Shown here: positions 30,454 to 41,033 of the stretch, in pieces
How positions within the stretch are numbered: the first letter of the stretch is position 1
Layout: each line of letters opens with the position of its first letter
DNA from: Rahnella aceris
GTDB lineage: Bacteria > Pseudomonadota > Gammaproteobacteria > Enterobacterales > Enterobacteriaceae
Assembly (NCBI RefSeq): GCF_011684115.1
Contig: NZ_JAADJV010000001.1
Location: forward strand, 930,001-994,000
Direction: 5' to 3'
Length of the DNA: 64,000 bases
Position numbers and translations under genes: made by a program
The notes under the pieces: generated by a model
Database searches by the model: none
What the model saw: only the letters and a program-made list of their open reading frames with translations
What the model was told of the DNA's origin: nothing

Positions 30454-30502
30454 CGGGCCTTATTACCTTCCAACTTTTTGTCTTCACACTGAGGTCTTCA
30501 GC

Positions 30503-30805
30503 TTAAAGACCTTTGAGATAATCCTGCGTGTCCTGTAACAAAGCATCAGCGATTTTGCCGGTATCCATCGTCAGTTTACCGTCGCGGATAGCTTGTTTCA
30601 GTTCTTCGACACGTGCCGTGTTAATGTCCTGCGCACTTGACTGAGTCAGAGATGCCTGTGCTGAACTCAGGGTCACCGCCGTACCGCTGGTGGTGGTGCC
30701 AGAAACAGTGCCTTCTTTACGCGTGTTCTGTACTGAAGCTTCAGACGGTTCGCGTTGCTGGATCGAGGTTAAAGGTGAAACACCTTGAGTACGATCGATA
30801 GCCAT
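30503..30805 (-). CDS. flgM: Anti-sigma-28 factor FlgM
   Basis: Binds and holds FliA until the hook-basal body is complete, then is exported. Start at 30805 (MAIDRTQGVSPL, preceded by GGAGAAG) gives 100 residues; an in-frame ATG at 30844 is rejected. The C-terminal FliA-binding helices are conserved (SAQDINTARVEELKQAIRDGKLTMDTGKIADALL), while the N-terminus is low-complexity as in the family. Confidence 0.95.
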   Translation of the reverse strand: MAIDRTQGVSPLTSIQQREPSEASVQNTRKEGTVSGTTTSGTAVTLSSAQASLTQSSAQDINTARVEELKQAIRDGKLTMDTGKIADALLQDTQDYLKGL

Positions 30806-30893
30806 AAATTTCTTCTCCAGTATGGGGATCAGGGTTTTGAACATCTCATGAAAACCCTTAAAAATGCCGTCGCGGACGACTCTGATACGTGTG

Positions 30894-30920
30894 TTATCGA
30901 CATGTGGCGAAATAACTTTA
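30894..30920 (-). promoter_or_regulatory. FliA promoter of flgMN
   Basis: On the minus strand TAAA (30917-30920), 15 bases, then GTCGATAA (30894-30901): one mismatch from consensus in the -10. It lies 88 bases upstream of flgM, giving the class III expression of flgMN known in enterics, in addition to read-through from flgA. Confidence 0.88.
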
Positions 30921-30964
30921 GCTTTTATTGCAGCTTTTTGCAGAACAACGGCTGCACTTTAGGA

Positions 30965-31696
30965 TTATATCGTCACTGTCACAGACCCATCTGAGCCTAC
31001 TGTTCCGTTCACAATTGCACCTGACGGCATTCTGATCCGCACTGATTCATTCGCTGCAGCATTGTTCATCGCCTTACCGGCACTCGATACATTAAACCCA
31101 CTGCCTGTTGCCTGAACCTGAACTTCCTGCCCCGCATGCACCATCCACGGACGGCGCAGCATGGATAAGGTTAACGGCTGGCCGATGCTGATGTTTCGCA
31201 GCGTGATGCCATTCACCGCCTGTTGACTGTCAAGAATGGTTTTCGGTGGCAGCAGATCCAGTCGCCCGGTTTTTTGTTGCATATCGGTCTGTGTCAGGTG
31301 AGCGCCCGCTGGCACGTTCTTCGCCGCCACCCAGTACGTTCCGCTGACCTGCACTTTGGTCTGTACGTAACTTTTCTTGCCGTTACAGTTCACCGCCACG
31401 GAGACATTGCCCCAGGTGCGACTGTTCGGTGAAAGCATAAATTGTGGTGATAAACATTGGGGCTGACGCGCCGCCGGGGTGTTCACGACCACGGTCACCT
31501 GCATTCCGCTTTCAGCATATTGCTGGCGGAAGAACTGCTGAATTTGCGAGGACAGCAGTGTATCGCTATTGGACGAGGCAGGCATGCTTTTGACTTGCAC
31601 TGGCAAAGACTGCGCATAGCTCACAGCACCAGACGTCGCACCGGTCATGATGCAGCCCAGCGTAATGCCTGTACGACATATTTTCAGCATGTTCAT
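30965..31696 (-). CDS. flgA: Flagellar P-ring assembly chaperone FlgA
   Basis: Periplasmic chaperone for FlgI during P-ring assembly. Start at 31696 (MNMLKICRTG, after GGTAA) gives 243 residues with a signal peptide; a longer frame begins at 31786 but overlaps the divergent flgB control region. The SAF-domain core (WVAAKNVPAGAHLTQTDM, GRLDLLPPKTIL) and the ending NNAAANESVRIRMPSGAIVNGTV are diagnostic. Divergent from flgB. Confidence 0.93.
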   Translation of the reverse strand: MNMLKICRTGITLGCIMTGATSGAVSYAQSLPVQVKSMPASSNSDTLLSSQIQQFFRQQYAESGMQVTVVVNTPAARQPQCLSPQFMLSPNSRTWGNVSVAVNCNGKKSYVQTKVQVSGTYWVAAKNVPAGAHLTQTDMQQKTGRLDLLPPKTILDSQQAVNGITLRNISIGQPLTLSMLRRPWMVHAGQEVQVQATGSGFNVSSAGKAMNNAAANESVRIRMPSGAIVNGTVGSDGSVTVTI

Positions 31697-31860
31697 TCGC
31701 GTTTTACCTTTGTGCCAACCTACTACTGGCCACAAGTCTACGCTCACTTTGCAATTCCTAAAGGGACAAATAGCGCCCGATTTCATGCTTATTCAGACGA
31801 TAGCCAGTTGACACTCGCATTTATGCTGTCGACTCCAAAATCTCACTTTGCGGAGGGCGC

Positions 31861-32271
31861 ATGCTCGACAAATTGAACGCCGCACTACAGTTCCAACAGG
31901 AAGCGCTCAACCTGCGCGCCCAGCGGCAAGAAATTCTTTCAGCCAATATCGCTAACGCCGACACCCCCGGGTATCAGGCGCGCGATATCGATTTTGCCAG
32001 TCAGTTGCAGAAGGTGATGGAGCAGGGACGTGCGAGCGGCAGCGGCATCTCCTTGTCTCTGACGTCTGACCGCCATATCCCGGCGTCCAACGTACAGCCT
32101 GCTGATATGGATCTGATGTACCGGATCCCTGACCAGCCATCGGCAGATGGCAACACGGTCGATATGGACCGTGAACGTACCAATTTTGCGGATAACAGCG
32201 TGCGCTATCAGACCGATTTGACCGTTCTCGGCGGGCAAATCAAAGGGATGATGTCGGTGCTGCAAGGATAA
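31861..32271 (+). CDS. flgB: Flagellar proximal rod protein FlgB
   Basis: Component of the flagellar rod, exported through the type III apparatus. 136 residues. The rod-protein motif [19 protein letters not shown] near the N-terminus and the helical C-terminus are typical. GGAGG lies at the right distance before the ATG. First gene of the flgBCDEFGHIJ operon. The 165-base gap to flgA should hold the FlhDC-dependent divergent promoters. Confidence 0.96.
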   Translation: MLDKLNAALQFQQEALNLRAQRQEILSANIANADTPGYQARDIDFASQLQKVMEQGRASGSGISLSLTSDRHIPASNVQPADMDLMYRIPDQPSADGNTVDMDRERTNFADNSVRYQTDLTVLGGQIKGMMSVLQG

Positions 32272-32277
32272 TAGCCC

Positions 32278-32682
32278 ATGTCAATGCTTGGTATTTTTGA
32301 TATCGCCGGTTCTGCGCTGGCCGCGCAGTCTCAGCGCCTGAACGTCAGCGCCAGTAACATGGCCAACGCCGACAGCGTCACCGGCCCGGATGGTAAGCCG
32401 TATAAAGCGAAGCAGGTGGTTTTCCAGGTGGATGCAGCACCGGGTCAGGAAACCGGCGGCGTGAAAGTGGCGCAGGTCGTTGATGACCCGGCACCCATGC
32501 GCATGGTGTATGAGCCGGGCAATCCGATGGCGGATGCAAAAGGCTATGTGCAGATGCCAAACGTAGATGTGGTCAGCGAAATGGTGAACACCATCTCTGC
32601 TTCCCGCAGTTATCAGGCCAACGTCGAAGTGCTTAACACCACCAAGTCGTTGATGATGAAAACCCTCACTCTGGGGCAATAG
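32278..32682 (+). CDS. flgC: Flagellar proximal rod protein FlgC
   Basis: 134 residues, the E. coli length. Rod protein with N-terminal [21 protein letters not shown] and C-terminal [32 protein letters not shown], the paired helices that pack rod subunits. 6 bases after flgB. Confidence 0.97.
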   Translation: MSMLGIFDIAGSALAAQSQRLNVSASNMANADSVTGPDGKPYKAKQVVFQVDAAPGQETGGVKVAQVVDDPAPMRMVYEPGNPMADAKGYVQMPNVDVVSEMVNTISASRSYQANVEVLNTTKSLMMKTLTLGQ

Positions 32683-32693
32683 CGGAGCGAATC

Positions 32694-33398
32694 ATGGCAA
32701 TTACCACGTCGATAAATGACACCACTGATAACACCACGATCGCCAGCACCAGTTCCGGTGGTTCGTCCACAACCGGAACCAGTTCTGCGGATGATTTATC
32801 CAGCAGTTTCCTGACGCTGCTGGTCGCCCAGCTGAAAAACCAGGATCCCACCAATCCGATGGATAACAGTCAGCTGACCAGTCAGCTGGCACAAATCAGC
32901 ACCGTCAGCGGGATTGAAAAACTCAATACCACGCTGGGCAGCATTTCCGGACAAATCACCAGTGGTTCATCTGTTCAGGCAAGTTCATTGATCGGTCACG
33001 GCGTGATGGTGTCCGGCAGCGCAATTCTGGTCGGCAGCGACACTGACGGCACTGTCAGCACCACGCCATTCGGATTTGAACTGGAAACGGCCTCCGATAC
33101 CACCACCGCTACAGTCAGCGACGCCACCGGTAAAGTGGTGAAAACCATCACGCTGGGCTCCCAGACTGCCGGTGTGCACAGCTATACCTGGGACGGTACA
33201 CAGGACGATGGCACCAAAGCACCGGATGGCAGCTACACCTTTAGCATCAATGCCCTGAACAATGGTCAGCAAATGGTGGCAACACCGCTGAACTATGCGC
33301 TGGTCAATGGTGTAACGACAGATTCAGCCGGGAATACCGCGTTGGATCTGGGCGTACGCGGAACCGCGAAAGTCGATTCTGTACGCCAGATTTTGTAA
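32694..33398 (+). CDS. flgD: Hook-cap scaffolding protein FlgD
   Basis: Caps the growing hook and helps FlgE polymerise, then is discarded. 234 residues. The N-terminal region SSSFLTLLVAQLKNQDPTNPMDNSQLTSQLAQISTVSGIEKLN is the conserved export/cap part; the C-terminus forms FlgD Ig/Tudor-like domains (YTWDGTQDDGTKAPDGSYTF). Followed by 77 bases containing a GC-rich palindrome (CTCCCCTTCGCCGGGG). Confidence 0.96.
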   Translation: MAITTSINDTTDNTTIASTSSGGSSTTGTSSADDLSSSFLTLLVAQLKNQDPTNPMDNSQLTSQLAQISTVSGIEKLNTTLGSISGQITSGSSVQASSLIGHGVMVSGSAILVGSDTDGTVSTTPFGFELETASDTTTATVSDATGKVVKTITLGSQTAGVHSYTWDGTQDDGTKAPDGSYTFSINALNNGQQMVATPLNYALVNGVTTDSAGNTALDLGVRGTAKVDSVRQIL

Positions 33399-33475
33399 GT
33401 GAGTCACTCAGACCGCTCCCTCCCCTTCGCCGGGGCAGGAGCTAAAAACACTACACACAGTACAATGGAGCTAAC

Positions 33476-34720
33476 ATGAGCTTTTCCCAAGCAGTCAGCG
33501 GCCTGAGCGCGGCATCGACTAACCTCGATGTGATTGGTAACAACATTGCCAACTCCGCGACCGTCGGTTTTAAAACAGCCACCGCCTCTTTTGCCGATAT
33601 GTTTGCCGGTTCCCAAACCGGTATGGGCGTTAAAGTCGCCGCTGTCACTCAGAACTTCAATGACGGTACGACCACCAACACCTCCCGCGGTCTGGATGTG
33701 GCCCTGAGCGGCAACGGTTTCTTCCGTCTGACGGACACCAGTGGCGCGGTTTATTACTCCCGCAATGGTCAGTTCTCACTGGATGCCAACCGTAATCTGG
33801 TGAACATGCAGGGTCTGAGTGTCACCGGTTTTCCGGCCACCGGCACCCCCCCGACTATCGCCGCAGGCGCACAGCCGGTTGCCCTGAACATCCCGACCAC
33901 CCTGATGAGCGCGAAAGCCACCACGGTGGGTACGATGGTGGCCAACCTGAACTCAACGGATACGGCGATCCCGGCCGCCAAAACGTTCAGCAGCAGCGAT
34001 GACACCAGCTACAACTACGTGAACAGCATCACCACCTATGACTCACAGGGTAATGCTCACGATAATAACGTCTACTTCGTGAAAACCTCTGCGAACAACT
34101 GGGATGTTTACGCGCAAGACGGCAGCGTCACAGGTTCAACAGCTGGCAAAATTGGTGCAATGCAATTTGATACCAGTGGTGCGCTGGTGAGTACCACTAA
34201 CGCCGCAGGCGTCGCCAATGCCGGTCTGGCACTGACGTTGCCAATGAACACCGCGACTAACGGGACGGTGACGCCACAAACCGTTTCCCTGGATTTCACC
34301 GGCAGTATCCAGCAGAGCACCGGCAGCGACAGCATCGGTTCCCAGACTCAGGATGGTTATGCAGCGGGTCAGATGACCGGTTACACCATCAATGACGACG
34401 GCACAATCTCCGGCACTTACTCCAACAACAAAACCCAGTTACTGGGCCAGATTGTGCTGAGTAACTTCTCTAATCCGGAAGGTTTGAAATCTGAAGGCGA
34501 CAACGTGTGGACGGCTACCGCGTCTTCCGGCCAGGCTGTAACCGGTATCGCGGGTCAGGGCGGTTTAGCGTCAATGACCAGCGGCGCGCTGGAATCTTCC
34601 AACGTCGATCTGAGTGCGGAACTGGTCAACATGATTGTTGCTCAGCGTAACTACCAGTCGAATGCGCAGACCATCAAAACTCAGGACTCCATCCTGAACA
34701 CGCTGGTTAACCTGCGTTAA
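33476..34720 (+). CDS. flgE: Flagellar hook protein FlgE
   Basis: Main hook subunit, 414 residues (E. coli about 402). N-terminal MSFSQAVSGLSAASTNLDVIGNNIANSATVGFK and C-terminal SNVDLSAELVNMIVAQRNYQSNAQTIKTQD are the coiled-coil termini; the middle forms surface domains. ATG preceded by GGAG. Confidence 0.97.
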   Translation: MSFSQAVSGLSAASTNLDVIGNNIANSATVGFKTATASFADMFAGSQTGMGVKVAAVTQNFNDGTTTNTSRGLDVALSGNGFFRLTDTSGAVYYSRNGQFSLDANRNLVNMQGLSVTGFPATGTPPTIAAGAQPVALNIPTTLMSAKATTVGTMVANLNSTDTAIPAAKTFSSSDDTSYNYVNSITTYDSQGNAHDNNVYFVKTSANNWDVYAQDGSVTGSTAGKIGAMQFDTSGALVSTTNAAGVANAGLALTLPMNTATNGTVTPQTVSLDFTGSIQQSTGSDSIGSQTQDGYAAGQMTGYTINDDGTISGTYSNNKTQLLGQIVLSNFSNPEGLKSEGDNVWTATASSGQAVTGIAGQGGLASMTSGALESSNVDLSAELVNMIVAQRNYQSNAQTIKTQDSILNTLVNLR

Positions 34721-34754
34721 TACGCGTTTTATCACCTGAGAACAGGGCAGCATT

Positions 34755-35510
34755 ATGGATCACGCTATCTACACCGCAGGCGGCGCGGCCAGCCAGACGC
34801 TGGTTCAGCAGTCGGTGACGTCGAGTAACCTGGCTAACGCCAATACACCGGGCTTCCGCTCGCAGCTTTTAGCGATGCGCGCAGTGCCGGTAGACGGTGA
34901 AAGCCTGCAAACCCGCACGCTGGTCACGGCATCCACGCCGGGCGCAGATATGACGCAGGGCAAGCTGAACTACACCGGCCGTCCGCTGGATGTGGCTTTA
35001 CAGCAGGACGGTTTCCTTGCGGTGCAGATGCCTGATGGCTCTGAAGCCTATACCCGTAACGGTGACATGCAAGTGTCACCGACTAACCAGCTGACCGTTC
35101 AGGGTCATCCGGTGATGGGGGATAACGGCCCGATTGAAGTTCCGCCGAATTCTCAGCTCACGGTTTCTGCGGACGGGACCATTGCCGTGCTTGAAGCCGG
35201 TGCTGACCCCAACACCATGGGCCAGCTCGGTAAGCTCAAGCTGGTGAAAGCGGCCAACAATGAAGTCACCCGTGGCGATGATGGTATGTTCCGGCCAACG
35301 CCGGCGACCGTTCAGGCACGGGGTGCGGCTTTACAGCCTGACCCGACTATTCACGTTATGCCCGGAACGCTTGAGGGCAGTAACGCGGATCCGGTTTCAA
35401 CCATGGTTGACATGATCGCCAACGCCCGTCGCTTTGAGATGCAGATGAAAGTCATCCACAGCGTCGATGAAAATGAACAGAGTGCCAACAATCTGCTGTC
35501 AATGAGCTGA
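34755..35510 (+). CDS. flgF: Flagellar proximal rod protein FlgF
   Basis: Rod subunit, 251 residues, the E. coli length. It has the FlgG-type fold: TSSNLANANTPGFRSQL at the N-terminus and VSTMVDMIANARRFEMQMKVI at the C-terminus. 34 bases after flgE. Confidence 0.97.
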   Translation: MDHAIYTAGGAASQTLVQQSVTSSNLANANTPGFRSQLLAMRAVPVDGESLQTRTLVTASTPGADMTQGKLNYTGRPLDVALQQDGFLAVQMPDGSEAYTRNGDMQVSPTNQLTVQGHPVMGDNGPIEVPPNSQLTVSADGTIAVLEAGADPNTMGQLGKLKLVKAANNEVTRGDDGMFRPTPATVQARGAALQPDPTIHVMPGTLEGSNADPVSTMVDMIANARRFEMQMKVIHSVDENEQSANNLLSMS

Positions 35511-35531
35511 TGATGGCAGAGGAGTAATGAC

Positions 35532-36314
35532 ATGATCCCATCGCTGTATATTGCGAAAACCGGTCTGGATGCCCAGCAGACCAATATGGATGTAATCGCC
35601 AACAACCTGGCGAACGTCAGCACCAACGGTTTTAAACGCCAGCGTGCGGTATTTGAAGACCTGCTTTACCAGACAGTCCGTCAGCCTGGTGCGCAGTCTT
35701 CTGAGCAAACCAACCTGCCATCCGGTTTACAGATTGGTACCGGTGTGCGTCCTGTTTCTACTGAGCGTTTGTTCTCGCAGGGCAACCTGTCGCAGACCAG
35801 CAACAGCAAAGACATTGCCGTCAAAGGGGAAGGTTTCTTCCAGGTTCAGTTGCCGGACGGCACGACGGCCTATACCCGTGACGGGTCTTTCCAGGTTGAT
35901 CAGAACGGTCAGCTGGTGACCTCCAGTGGTTATCAGGTTATTCCTGCGATCACCGTTCCGGCGAATGCGCTGAGCATGACGGTCGGGCGTGACGGTATCG
36001 TGAGTGTGACCACGCAAGGTCAGACGGCGGCACAGCAGGTGGGGCAACTGACGCTGAGCACCTTCATCAACAACAGCGGCCTGGAATCACTCGGTGAAAA
36101 CCTGTACCAGGAAACCCAAAGCTCCGGCGCACCAACCGAAAGCACTCCGGGTCTGAACGGCGCAGGTCTGCTGTATCAGGGTTATGTGGAAACCTCTAAC
36201 GTCAACGTGGCGGAAGAACTGGTCAACATGATCCAGACCCAGCGTGCTTACGAAATTAACAGTAAAGCCGTGTCCACCTCGGACGAAATGCTACAGAAAC
36301 TTTCCCAGCTGTAA
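35532..36314 (+). CDS. flgG: Flagellar distal rod protein FlgG
   Basis: Distal rod subunit that passes through the P and L rings. 260 residues, the E. coli length. N-terminal [29 protein letters not shown] and C-terminal [22 protein letters not shown] are hallmarks. 21 bases after flgF. Confidence 0.97.
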   Translation: MIPSLYIAKTGLDAQQTNMDVIANNLANVSTNGFKRQRAVFEDLLYQTVRQPGAQSSEQTNLPSGLQIGTGVRPVSTERLFSQGNLSQTSNSKDIAVKGEGFFQVQLPDGTTAYTRDGSFQVDQNGQLVTSSGYQVIPAITVPANALSMTVGRDGIVSVTTQGQTAAQQVGQLTLSTFINNSGLESLGENLYQETQSSGAPTESTPGLNGAGLLYQGYVETSNVNVAEELVNMIQTQRAYEINSKAVSTSDEMLQKLSQL

Positions 36315-36414
36315 TGTTTGGCGGTTGATTGAAAACAAGAGGGCAGGGGCGGAAACGCTTCTGTCCTGAACCGGTTCAGATCCCTACCAGGTCGATTTTT
36401 TAAAGGCGATAACT

Positions 36415-37146
36415 GTGGTGACCAAAAAAAACACGTCGGTAATGACTTCTTCTAAAGACCGACCAGGCAAGCTGGTGCTGCCGCTGTTAATCACGTTACT
36501 GGCGAATGGCTGCGCGTATATGCCGCATACCCCGCTGGTACCCGGAGCAACCACAGCGACCCCTGCGCCTGCGGCACCGCCGGTTCCTAACGGTTCGATT
36601 TTCCAGTCAGTTCAGCCGATGAACTACGGTTATCAGCCTCTGTTTGAAGACCGCCGTCCACGCAATGTCGGCGACACGCTGACCATTGTCTTGCAGGAAA
36701 ATGTCAGTGCAAGCAAAAGCTCCTCAGCGAACGCCAGCCGCAACGGCGCGACCAGCTTTGGCGCAGCGACAGCGCCACGTTATCTGGAAGGTCTGTTCGG
36801 TAATGCCCGTGCCGACCTCGATATGACCGGTGCCAACACCTTTGCCGGTAAAGGCGGCGCAGCGGCCAATAACACCTTCAGCGGCACCCTGACCGTGACG
36901 GTTGGGGAAGTGCTGGCAAACGGCAACCTGAAAGTTGTCGGAGAGAAACAAATCGAAATTAATCAGGGAACTGAATTTATCCGGTTCTCCGGTGTGGTCA
37001 ACCCGCGCACCATCAGCGGTTCGAACGCCGTTATCTCCACGCAGGTGGCAGATGCACGCATCGAGTACGTCGGGAATGGCTACATCAATGAAGCGCAGAA
37101 CATGGGCTGGTTGCAGCGGTTCTTCTTAAACTTATCGCCGTTATAA
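36415..37146 (+). CDS. flgH: Flagellar L-ring lipoprotein FlgH
   Basis: Outer-membrane lipoprotein forming the L ring. A lipobox LLANGC follows a hydrophobic stretch, so processing and lipidation at Cys are expected. The mature part is nearly identical to E. coli ([45 protein letters not shown]). As annotated, 243 residues from GTG 36415 (AAAGG upstream); GTG 36418 or ATG 36442 would also retain the signal sequence, so the exact start is open. Confidence 0.95.
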   Translation: MVTKKNTSVMTSSKDRPGKLVLPLLITLLANGCAYMPHTPLVPGATTATPAPAAPPVPNGSIFQSVQPMNYGYQPLFEDRRPRNVGDTLTIVLQENVSASKSSSANASRNGATSFGAATAPRYLEGLFGNARADLDMTGANTFAGKGGAAANNTFSGTLTVTVGEVLANGNLKVVGEKQIEINQGTEFIRFSGVVNPRTISGSNAVISTQVADARIEYVGNGYINEAQNMGWLQRFFLNLSPL

Positions 37147-37156
37147 CGAGGCAATC

Positions 37157-38263
37157 ATGCGAAAACTCCTTTCCGGTATTCTCTGTCTGGCGATGTCCGC
37201 CCTGGTGGTACTGCCCGCATCCGCCGACCGTATTCGTGATCTGACGACGGTACAGGGTGTGCGTGATAACGCCCTGATCGGCTACGGGCTGGTGGTGGGC
37301 CTTGACGGTACCGGTGACCAGACCACACAAACACCTTTTACCACCCAGACGCTGACTAACATGTTGTCCCAGCTCGGTATCACGGTACCGGCAGGCACCA
37401 ACATGCAGTTGAAAAACGTGGCGGCGGTGATGGTCACCGCCAAAATGCCGCCGTTTTCGCGTGCCGGTCAGGCCATCGATGTGGTGGTTTCATCCATGGG
37501 TAATGCCAAAAGTATTCGCGGCGGCACCTTGCTGATGACCCCGATGAAAGGGGTGGATAATCAGGTTTACGCACTGGCGCAGGGTAACGTGCTGGTCGGC
37601 GGTGCAGGCGCTTCCTCCGGTGGCAGCAGCGTGACAGTTAACCAGGTTTCAGGTGGGCGTATTACCGGCGGGGCAACCATTGAACGCGAATTGCCGAGTA
37701 CGTTCGGCACCGAAGGCGTGATCAGCCTGCAACTTAACGACGAAGATTTCAACCTGGCGCAGCAGGTCAGTGACGCCATCAACCGTCAGGGAATGGGGGT
37801 GGCGTCAGCGCTGGATTCCCGCAATATTCAGGTGGTGGTGCCGCGTGGCAACACCTCTCAGGTGCGCATTCTGGCGCAGATCCAAAATATCGAAGTGAAC
37901 GTCGGGCCGATGGATGCGAAAGTCATCATCAACTCCCGTACCGGTTCGGTGGTCATGAACCGCGATGTGACCCTGGATAACTGTGCGGTTGCACAGGGCA
38001 ATCTGTCTGTGGTGGTCGATCGCCAGAACGATGTCAGCCAGCCGAATACGCCATTTGGCGGCGGTCAGACGGTAGTGACGCCGAACACCAATATTTCCGT
38101 ACGCCAGTCCGGCGGGTCGATTCAGCAGGTGCGTTCCAGTGCCAGCCTGAACAACGTTGTCCGTACCCTGAACGCGTTAGGCGCGACGCCTATCGATCTG
38201 ATGTCCATTCTGCAGGCGATGAAAACAGCCGGATGCCTGCGTGCTGATTTGGAAATTATCTGA
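37157..38263 (+). CDS. flgI: Flagellar P-ring protein FlgI
   Basis: Periplasmic P-ring subunit, 368 residues, with a signal peptide cleaved after ASA ([23 protein letters not shown]). The mature N-terminus [33 protein letters not shown] is diagnostic. Its stop overlaps the flgJ start by one base (TGATG). Confidence 0.97.
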   Translation: MRKLLSGILCLAMSALVVLPASADRIRDLTTVQGVRDNALIGYGLVVGLDGTGDQTTQTPFTTQTLTNMLSQLGITVPAGTNMQLKNVAAVMVTAKMPPFSRAGQAIDVVVSSMGNAKSIRGGTLLMTPMKGVDNQVYALAQGNVLVGGAGASSGGSSVTVNQVSGGRITGGATIERELPSTFGTEGVISLQLNDEDFNLAQQVSDAINRQGMGVASALDSRNIQVVVPRGNTSQVRILAQIQNIEVNVGPMDAKVIINSRTGSVVMNRDVTLDNCAVAQGNLSVVVDRQNDVSQPNTPFGGGQTVVTPNTNISVRQSGGSIQQVRSSASLNNVVRTLNALGATPIDLMSILQAMKTAGCLRADLEII

Positions 38264-39213
38264 TGAGCGATCTGATGTCGATGTCAGGGGCGGCGTATGA
38301 CACGCAATCCCTTAACAAACTGAAGCGGGATGTGGCGCAGGATCCTCAGGCGCACATCAAAGAAGTGGCGAAGCAGTTTGAAGGGGTGTTCGTGCAGATG
38401 ATGCTGAAAAGCATGCGTCAGGCACTGCCGCAAGGGGGGATTCTGGATAACGAATCCACCAAACTTTATACATCGATGTACGATCAGCAAATTGCTCAGG
38501 ACATGTCCGACAAAGGGCTGGGCATGGCCGACATGATGGTCGAACAACTGACCGGTGGCAGCAAGCAACCGTCAGAACTGGCGGGAACGGTGCCGATGGC
38601 GCTGGACGGCGAAGTGCTGAAAACCATGCCGTTGCAGGCGATGGAACAGTATCTGCGCAAAGTCATTCCGACTGCGCCGGACCGCACCACCGGCGGCGCA
38701 CCGTTGCCAGCCGACAGCGGACAGTTCGTTTCCAGCCTCACCATTCCGGCACAGGTCGCCAGTAAAGACAGCGGGATTTCGCATCAGCTGATCATGGCGC
38801 AGGCCGCGCTGGAATCTGGCTGGGGGCAGCGCGAGATCCCGACTGCCGACGGCAAACGCAGCTTCAACCTGTTCGGTATCAAAGCGGGCAGCAGCTGGGA
38901 CGGTCCGACCACCCAAATCACCACCACGGAATATACCAGCGGCGTGGCGAAAAAAGTGCAGGCCAGTTTCCGCGTGTACGGCTCCTATGTGGAAGCCATC
39001 AGCGACTACATCAAATTGCTCACCAACAACCCGCGTTATGCGCAGGTTGCCTCGGCCAGTACTCCTGAACAAGCCGCGCATGCCTTGCAACGAGCAGGTT
39101 ACGCGACCGACCCGAATTATGCCGACAAACTGGTGAGTGTGATCCAGAAAATCAAAGGCGCGGGCGAGCAGGCGGTGAAAGCCTATAGCCATGATTTAAA
39201 AGATATCTTCTAG
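38263..39213 (+). CDS. flgJ: Flagellar rod-cap and muramidase FlgJ
   Basis: Two-domain protein, 316 residues. The N-terminal half caps the growing rod (VAKQFEGVFVQMMLKSMRQALP). The C-terminal half is a GH73 glucosaminidase that opens peptidoglycan for the rod, with the acidic catalytic Glu in AQAALESGWGQREIP. End of the flgB-J operon. Confidence 0.96.
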   Translation: MSDLMSMSGAAYDTQSLNKLKRDVAQDPQAHIKEVAKQFEGVFVQMMLKSMRQALPQGGILDNESTKLYTSMYDQQIAQDMSDKGLGMADMMVEQLTGGSKQPSELAGTVPMALDGEVLKTMPLQAMEQYLRKVIPTAPDRTTGGAPLPADSGQFVSSLTIPAQVASKDSGISHQLIMAQAALESGWGQREIPTADGKRSFNLFGIKAGSSWDGPTTQITTTEYTSGVAKKVQASFRVYGSYVEAISDYIKLLTNNPRYAQVASASTPEQAAHALQRAGYATDPNYADKLVSVIQKIKGAGEQAVKAYSHDLKDIF

Positions 39214-39237
39214 ACCCGCAAATCCTCGTTTTTTTTC

Positions 39238-39264
39238 TCAAGTTTTAGCGGTGCAGGCCGATAA
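39238..39264 (+). promoter_or_regulatory. FliA promoter of flgKL
   Basis: TCAAGTTT (39238-39245) and GCCGATAA (39257-39264) with 15 bases between TCAA and the -10: one mismatch from the TAAA consensus. About 90 bases upstream of flgK, matching class III control of flgKL in enterics. Confidence 0.87.
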
Positions 39265-39353
39265 CACGATCAGAATGGGAAAAGGGGAAACCCCCGGCTC
39301 AGCTTCCTTAATTACACGGTGGTAAAAAGTCACCGGCAGCCAAAAGGTCACTC

Positions 39354-41006
39354 ATGTCCAGTAGCTTAATTAATACCGCAATGAGCGGACTGAACGCAGC
39401 GCAGGCGGCGCTCAGTACCACCGGGAACAACATCGCTAACGTGAGTGTGGCCGGTTATAACCGCCAGACCGCCATTATTACGCAAAGTAATGGCATCTCT
39501 ACTCCTGCCGGTTATATCGGCAACGGTGTGACGGTGACCGGTGTGAATCGTGAGTACAACTCTTTCGTGGTGAAGCAGCTTCTGGGTGCCAGCGCAACCG
39601 GCAGCGCGCTGTCAACGCAGCTTGATCAGGCCAGCTCTATCGATGACCTGCTCGGCGACAGTTCCACAGGTATCGATGCCACCATGTCGACCTTTTTTAA
39701 AGGCCTGCAAACGCTGACCAGCAATGCCAGCGACAGTGCGGCTCGTCAGGCAGTGCTGGGTGAGGCACAGGGTTTAACCGCGCAGTTCAACAGTTCAGCC
39801 AAATACCTGAACGACATGAATACCGCCGTTAACCAGCAAGTCACGCAGAATGTTGACCAGATCAACACCTATGCGTCGCAGATTGCCAAACTGAACAGTC
39901 AGATCACCGCGACGCGTGGCAGCACCGGACAGGAACCTAACGCCTTGCTCGATCAGCGTGACCAACTGGTCAGTCAGCTGAACAACGTCACCGGTGTGGT
40001 CGTGACCCAGCAGGACGGCGATACTTACAATATTTCATTCGCCAACGGCACGCCGCTGGTGAGCGGCGGCAACGCCAAAACGGTGGTTGCGATGCCGTCC
40101 AGTGCCGATCCTTCCAAACTGACGGTCGGCATGACCCAACCGGACGGTTCGGTTTCTGAAATTCAGGAAAGCCGTCTGACCACCGGTTCGCTCGGCGGCA
40201 CGCTGGCTTTCCGTAAAGACAACCTGGAACCGGCCATTAACCAGCTCGGGCAACTGGCGCTGGCGCTGTCTGACAGCTTCAATACCACCAACAAAGCCGG
40301 TTTTGACCTCAACGGTGACGCGGGGACGGACTTCTTCTCCTTCACCGGCGCGACCACGGTCAGCAACACCAAAAATACCGGCAGCGCCCAACTGAGCGTG
40401 GCATATACCGACACGGCCGCGGTGAAAGCCAGCGATTACACCATGGCTTACAACGGCACCAGCTGGGATGTAACCCGCGTTTCCGACGGGGCAAAAATCA
40501 CCCCGACGGCGGGCACCGACAGCAACGGTGATCCGACGATGAATTTCGATGGCTTGTCGGTTTCCGTCACCGGCACGCCGAATACCAATGACAGCATCAC
40601 CATCAAAACGGTCAGCAATGTTGCGGGCAGCATGAATCTGGCTATCAGTGATTCTTCATTGATCGCCGCAGCGGGTGCGGCAGACAGCGGCGTGAGTGAC
40701 AACACCAACGCGCAGAAACTGCTGAATCTGCAAACCGCGAAACTGGTGGAAGGTAAATCCACCCTGTCGGGCGCATACGCCAGCATGGTAAGTAACGTGG
40801 GTAACCAGGTTTCCACGCTGACCACCACCAGCACCTCACAGGCGAATATCGTCACGCAGCTCACCGCTCAACAGCAGTCTATCTCCGGGGTTAACCTCGA
40901 TGAAGAATACGGCGATCTGCAACGTTACCAGCAATATTATCTGGCGAACGCGCAGGTCGTGCAGACGGCTTCGACGATATTCGACGCGATCATCAACATT
41001 CGCTGA
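39354..41006 (+). CDS. flgK: Flagellar hook-filament junction protein FlgK
   Basis: HAP1, first junction layer between hook and filament, exported with FlgN. 550 residues. N-terminal SSLINTAMSGLNAAQAALSTTGNNIANVSVAGYNRQT and C-terminal SGVNLDEEYGDLQRYQQYYLANAQVVQTASTIFD helices are conserved, with a variable Thr/Asn-rich middle. Confidence 0.97.
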   Translation: MSSSLINTAMSGLNAAQAALSTTGNNIANVSVAGYNRQTAIITQSNGISTPAGYIGNGVTVTGVNREYNSFVVKQLLGASATGSALSTQLDQASSIDDLLGDSSTGIDATMSTFFKGLQTLTSNASDSAARQAVLGEAQGLTAQFNSSAKYLNDMNTAVNQQVTQNVDQINTYASQIAKLNSQITATRGSTGQEPNALLDQRDQLVSQLNNVTGVVVTQQDGDTYNISFANGTPLVSGGNAKTVVAMPSSADPSKLTVGMTQPDGSVSEIQESRLTTGSLGGTLAFRKDNLEPAINQLGQLALALSDSFNTTNKAGFDLNGDAGTDFFSFTGATTVSNTKNTGSAQLSVAYTDTAAVKASDYTMAYNGTSWDVTRVSDGAKITPTAGTDSNGDPTMNFDGLSVSVTGTPNTNDSITIKTVSNVAGSMNLAISDSSLIAAAGAADSGVSDNTNAQKLLNLQTAKLVEGKSTLSGAYASMVSNVGNQVSTLTTTSTSQANIVTQLTAQQQSISGVNLDEEYGDLQRYQQYYLANAQVVQTASTIFDAIINIR

Positions 41007-41033
41007 TCCCAGAACTGATAAGGAACTGATGCC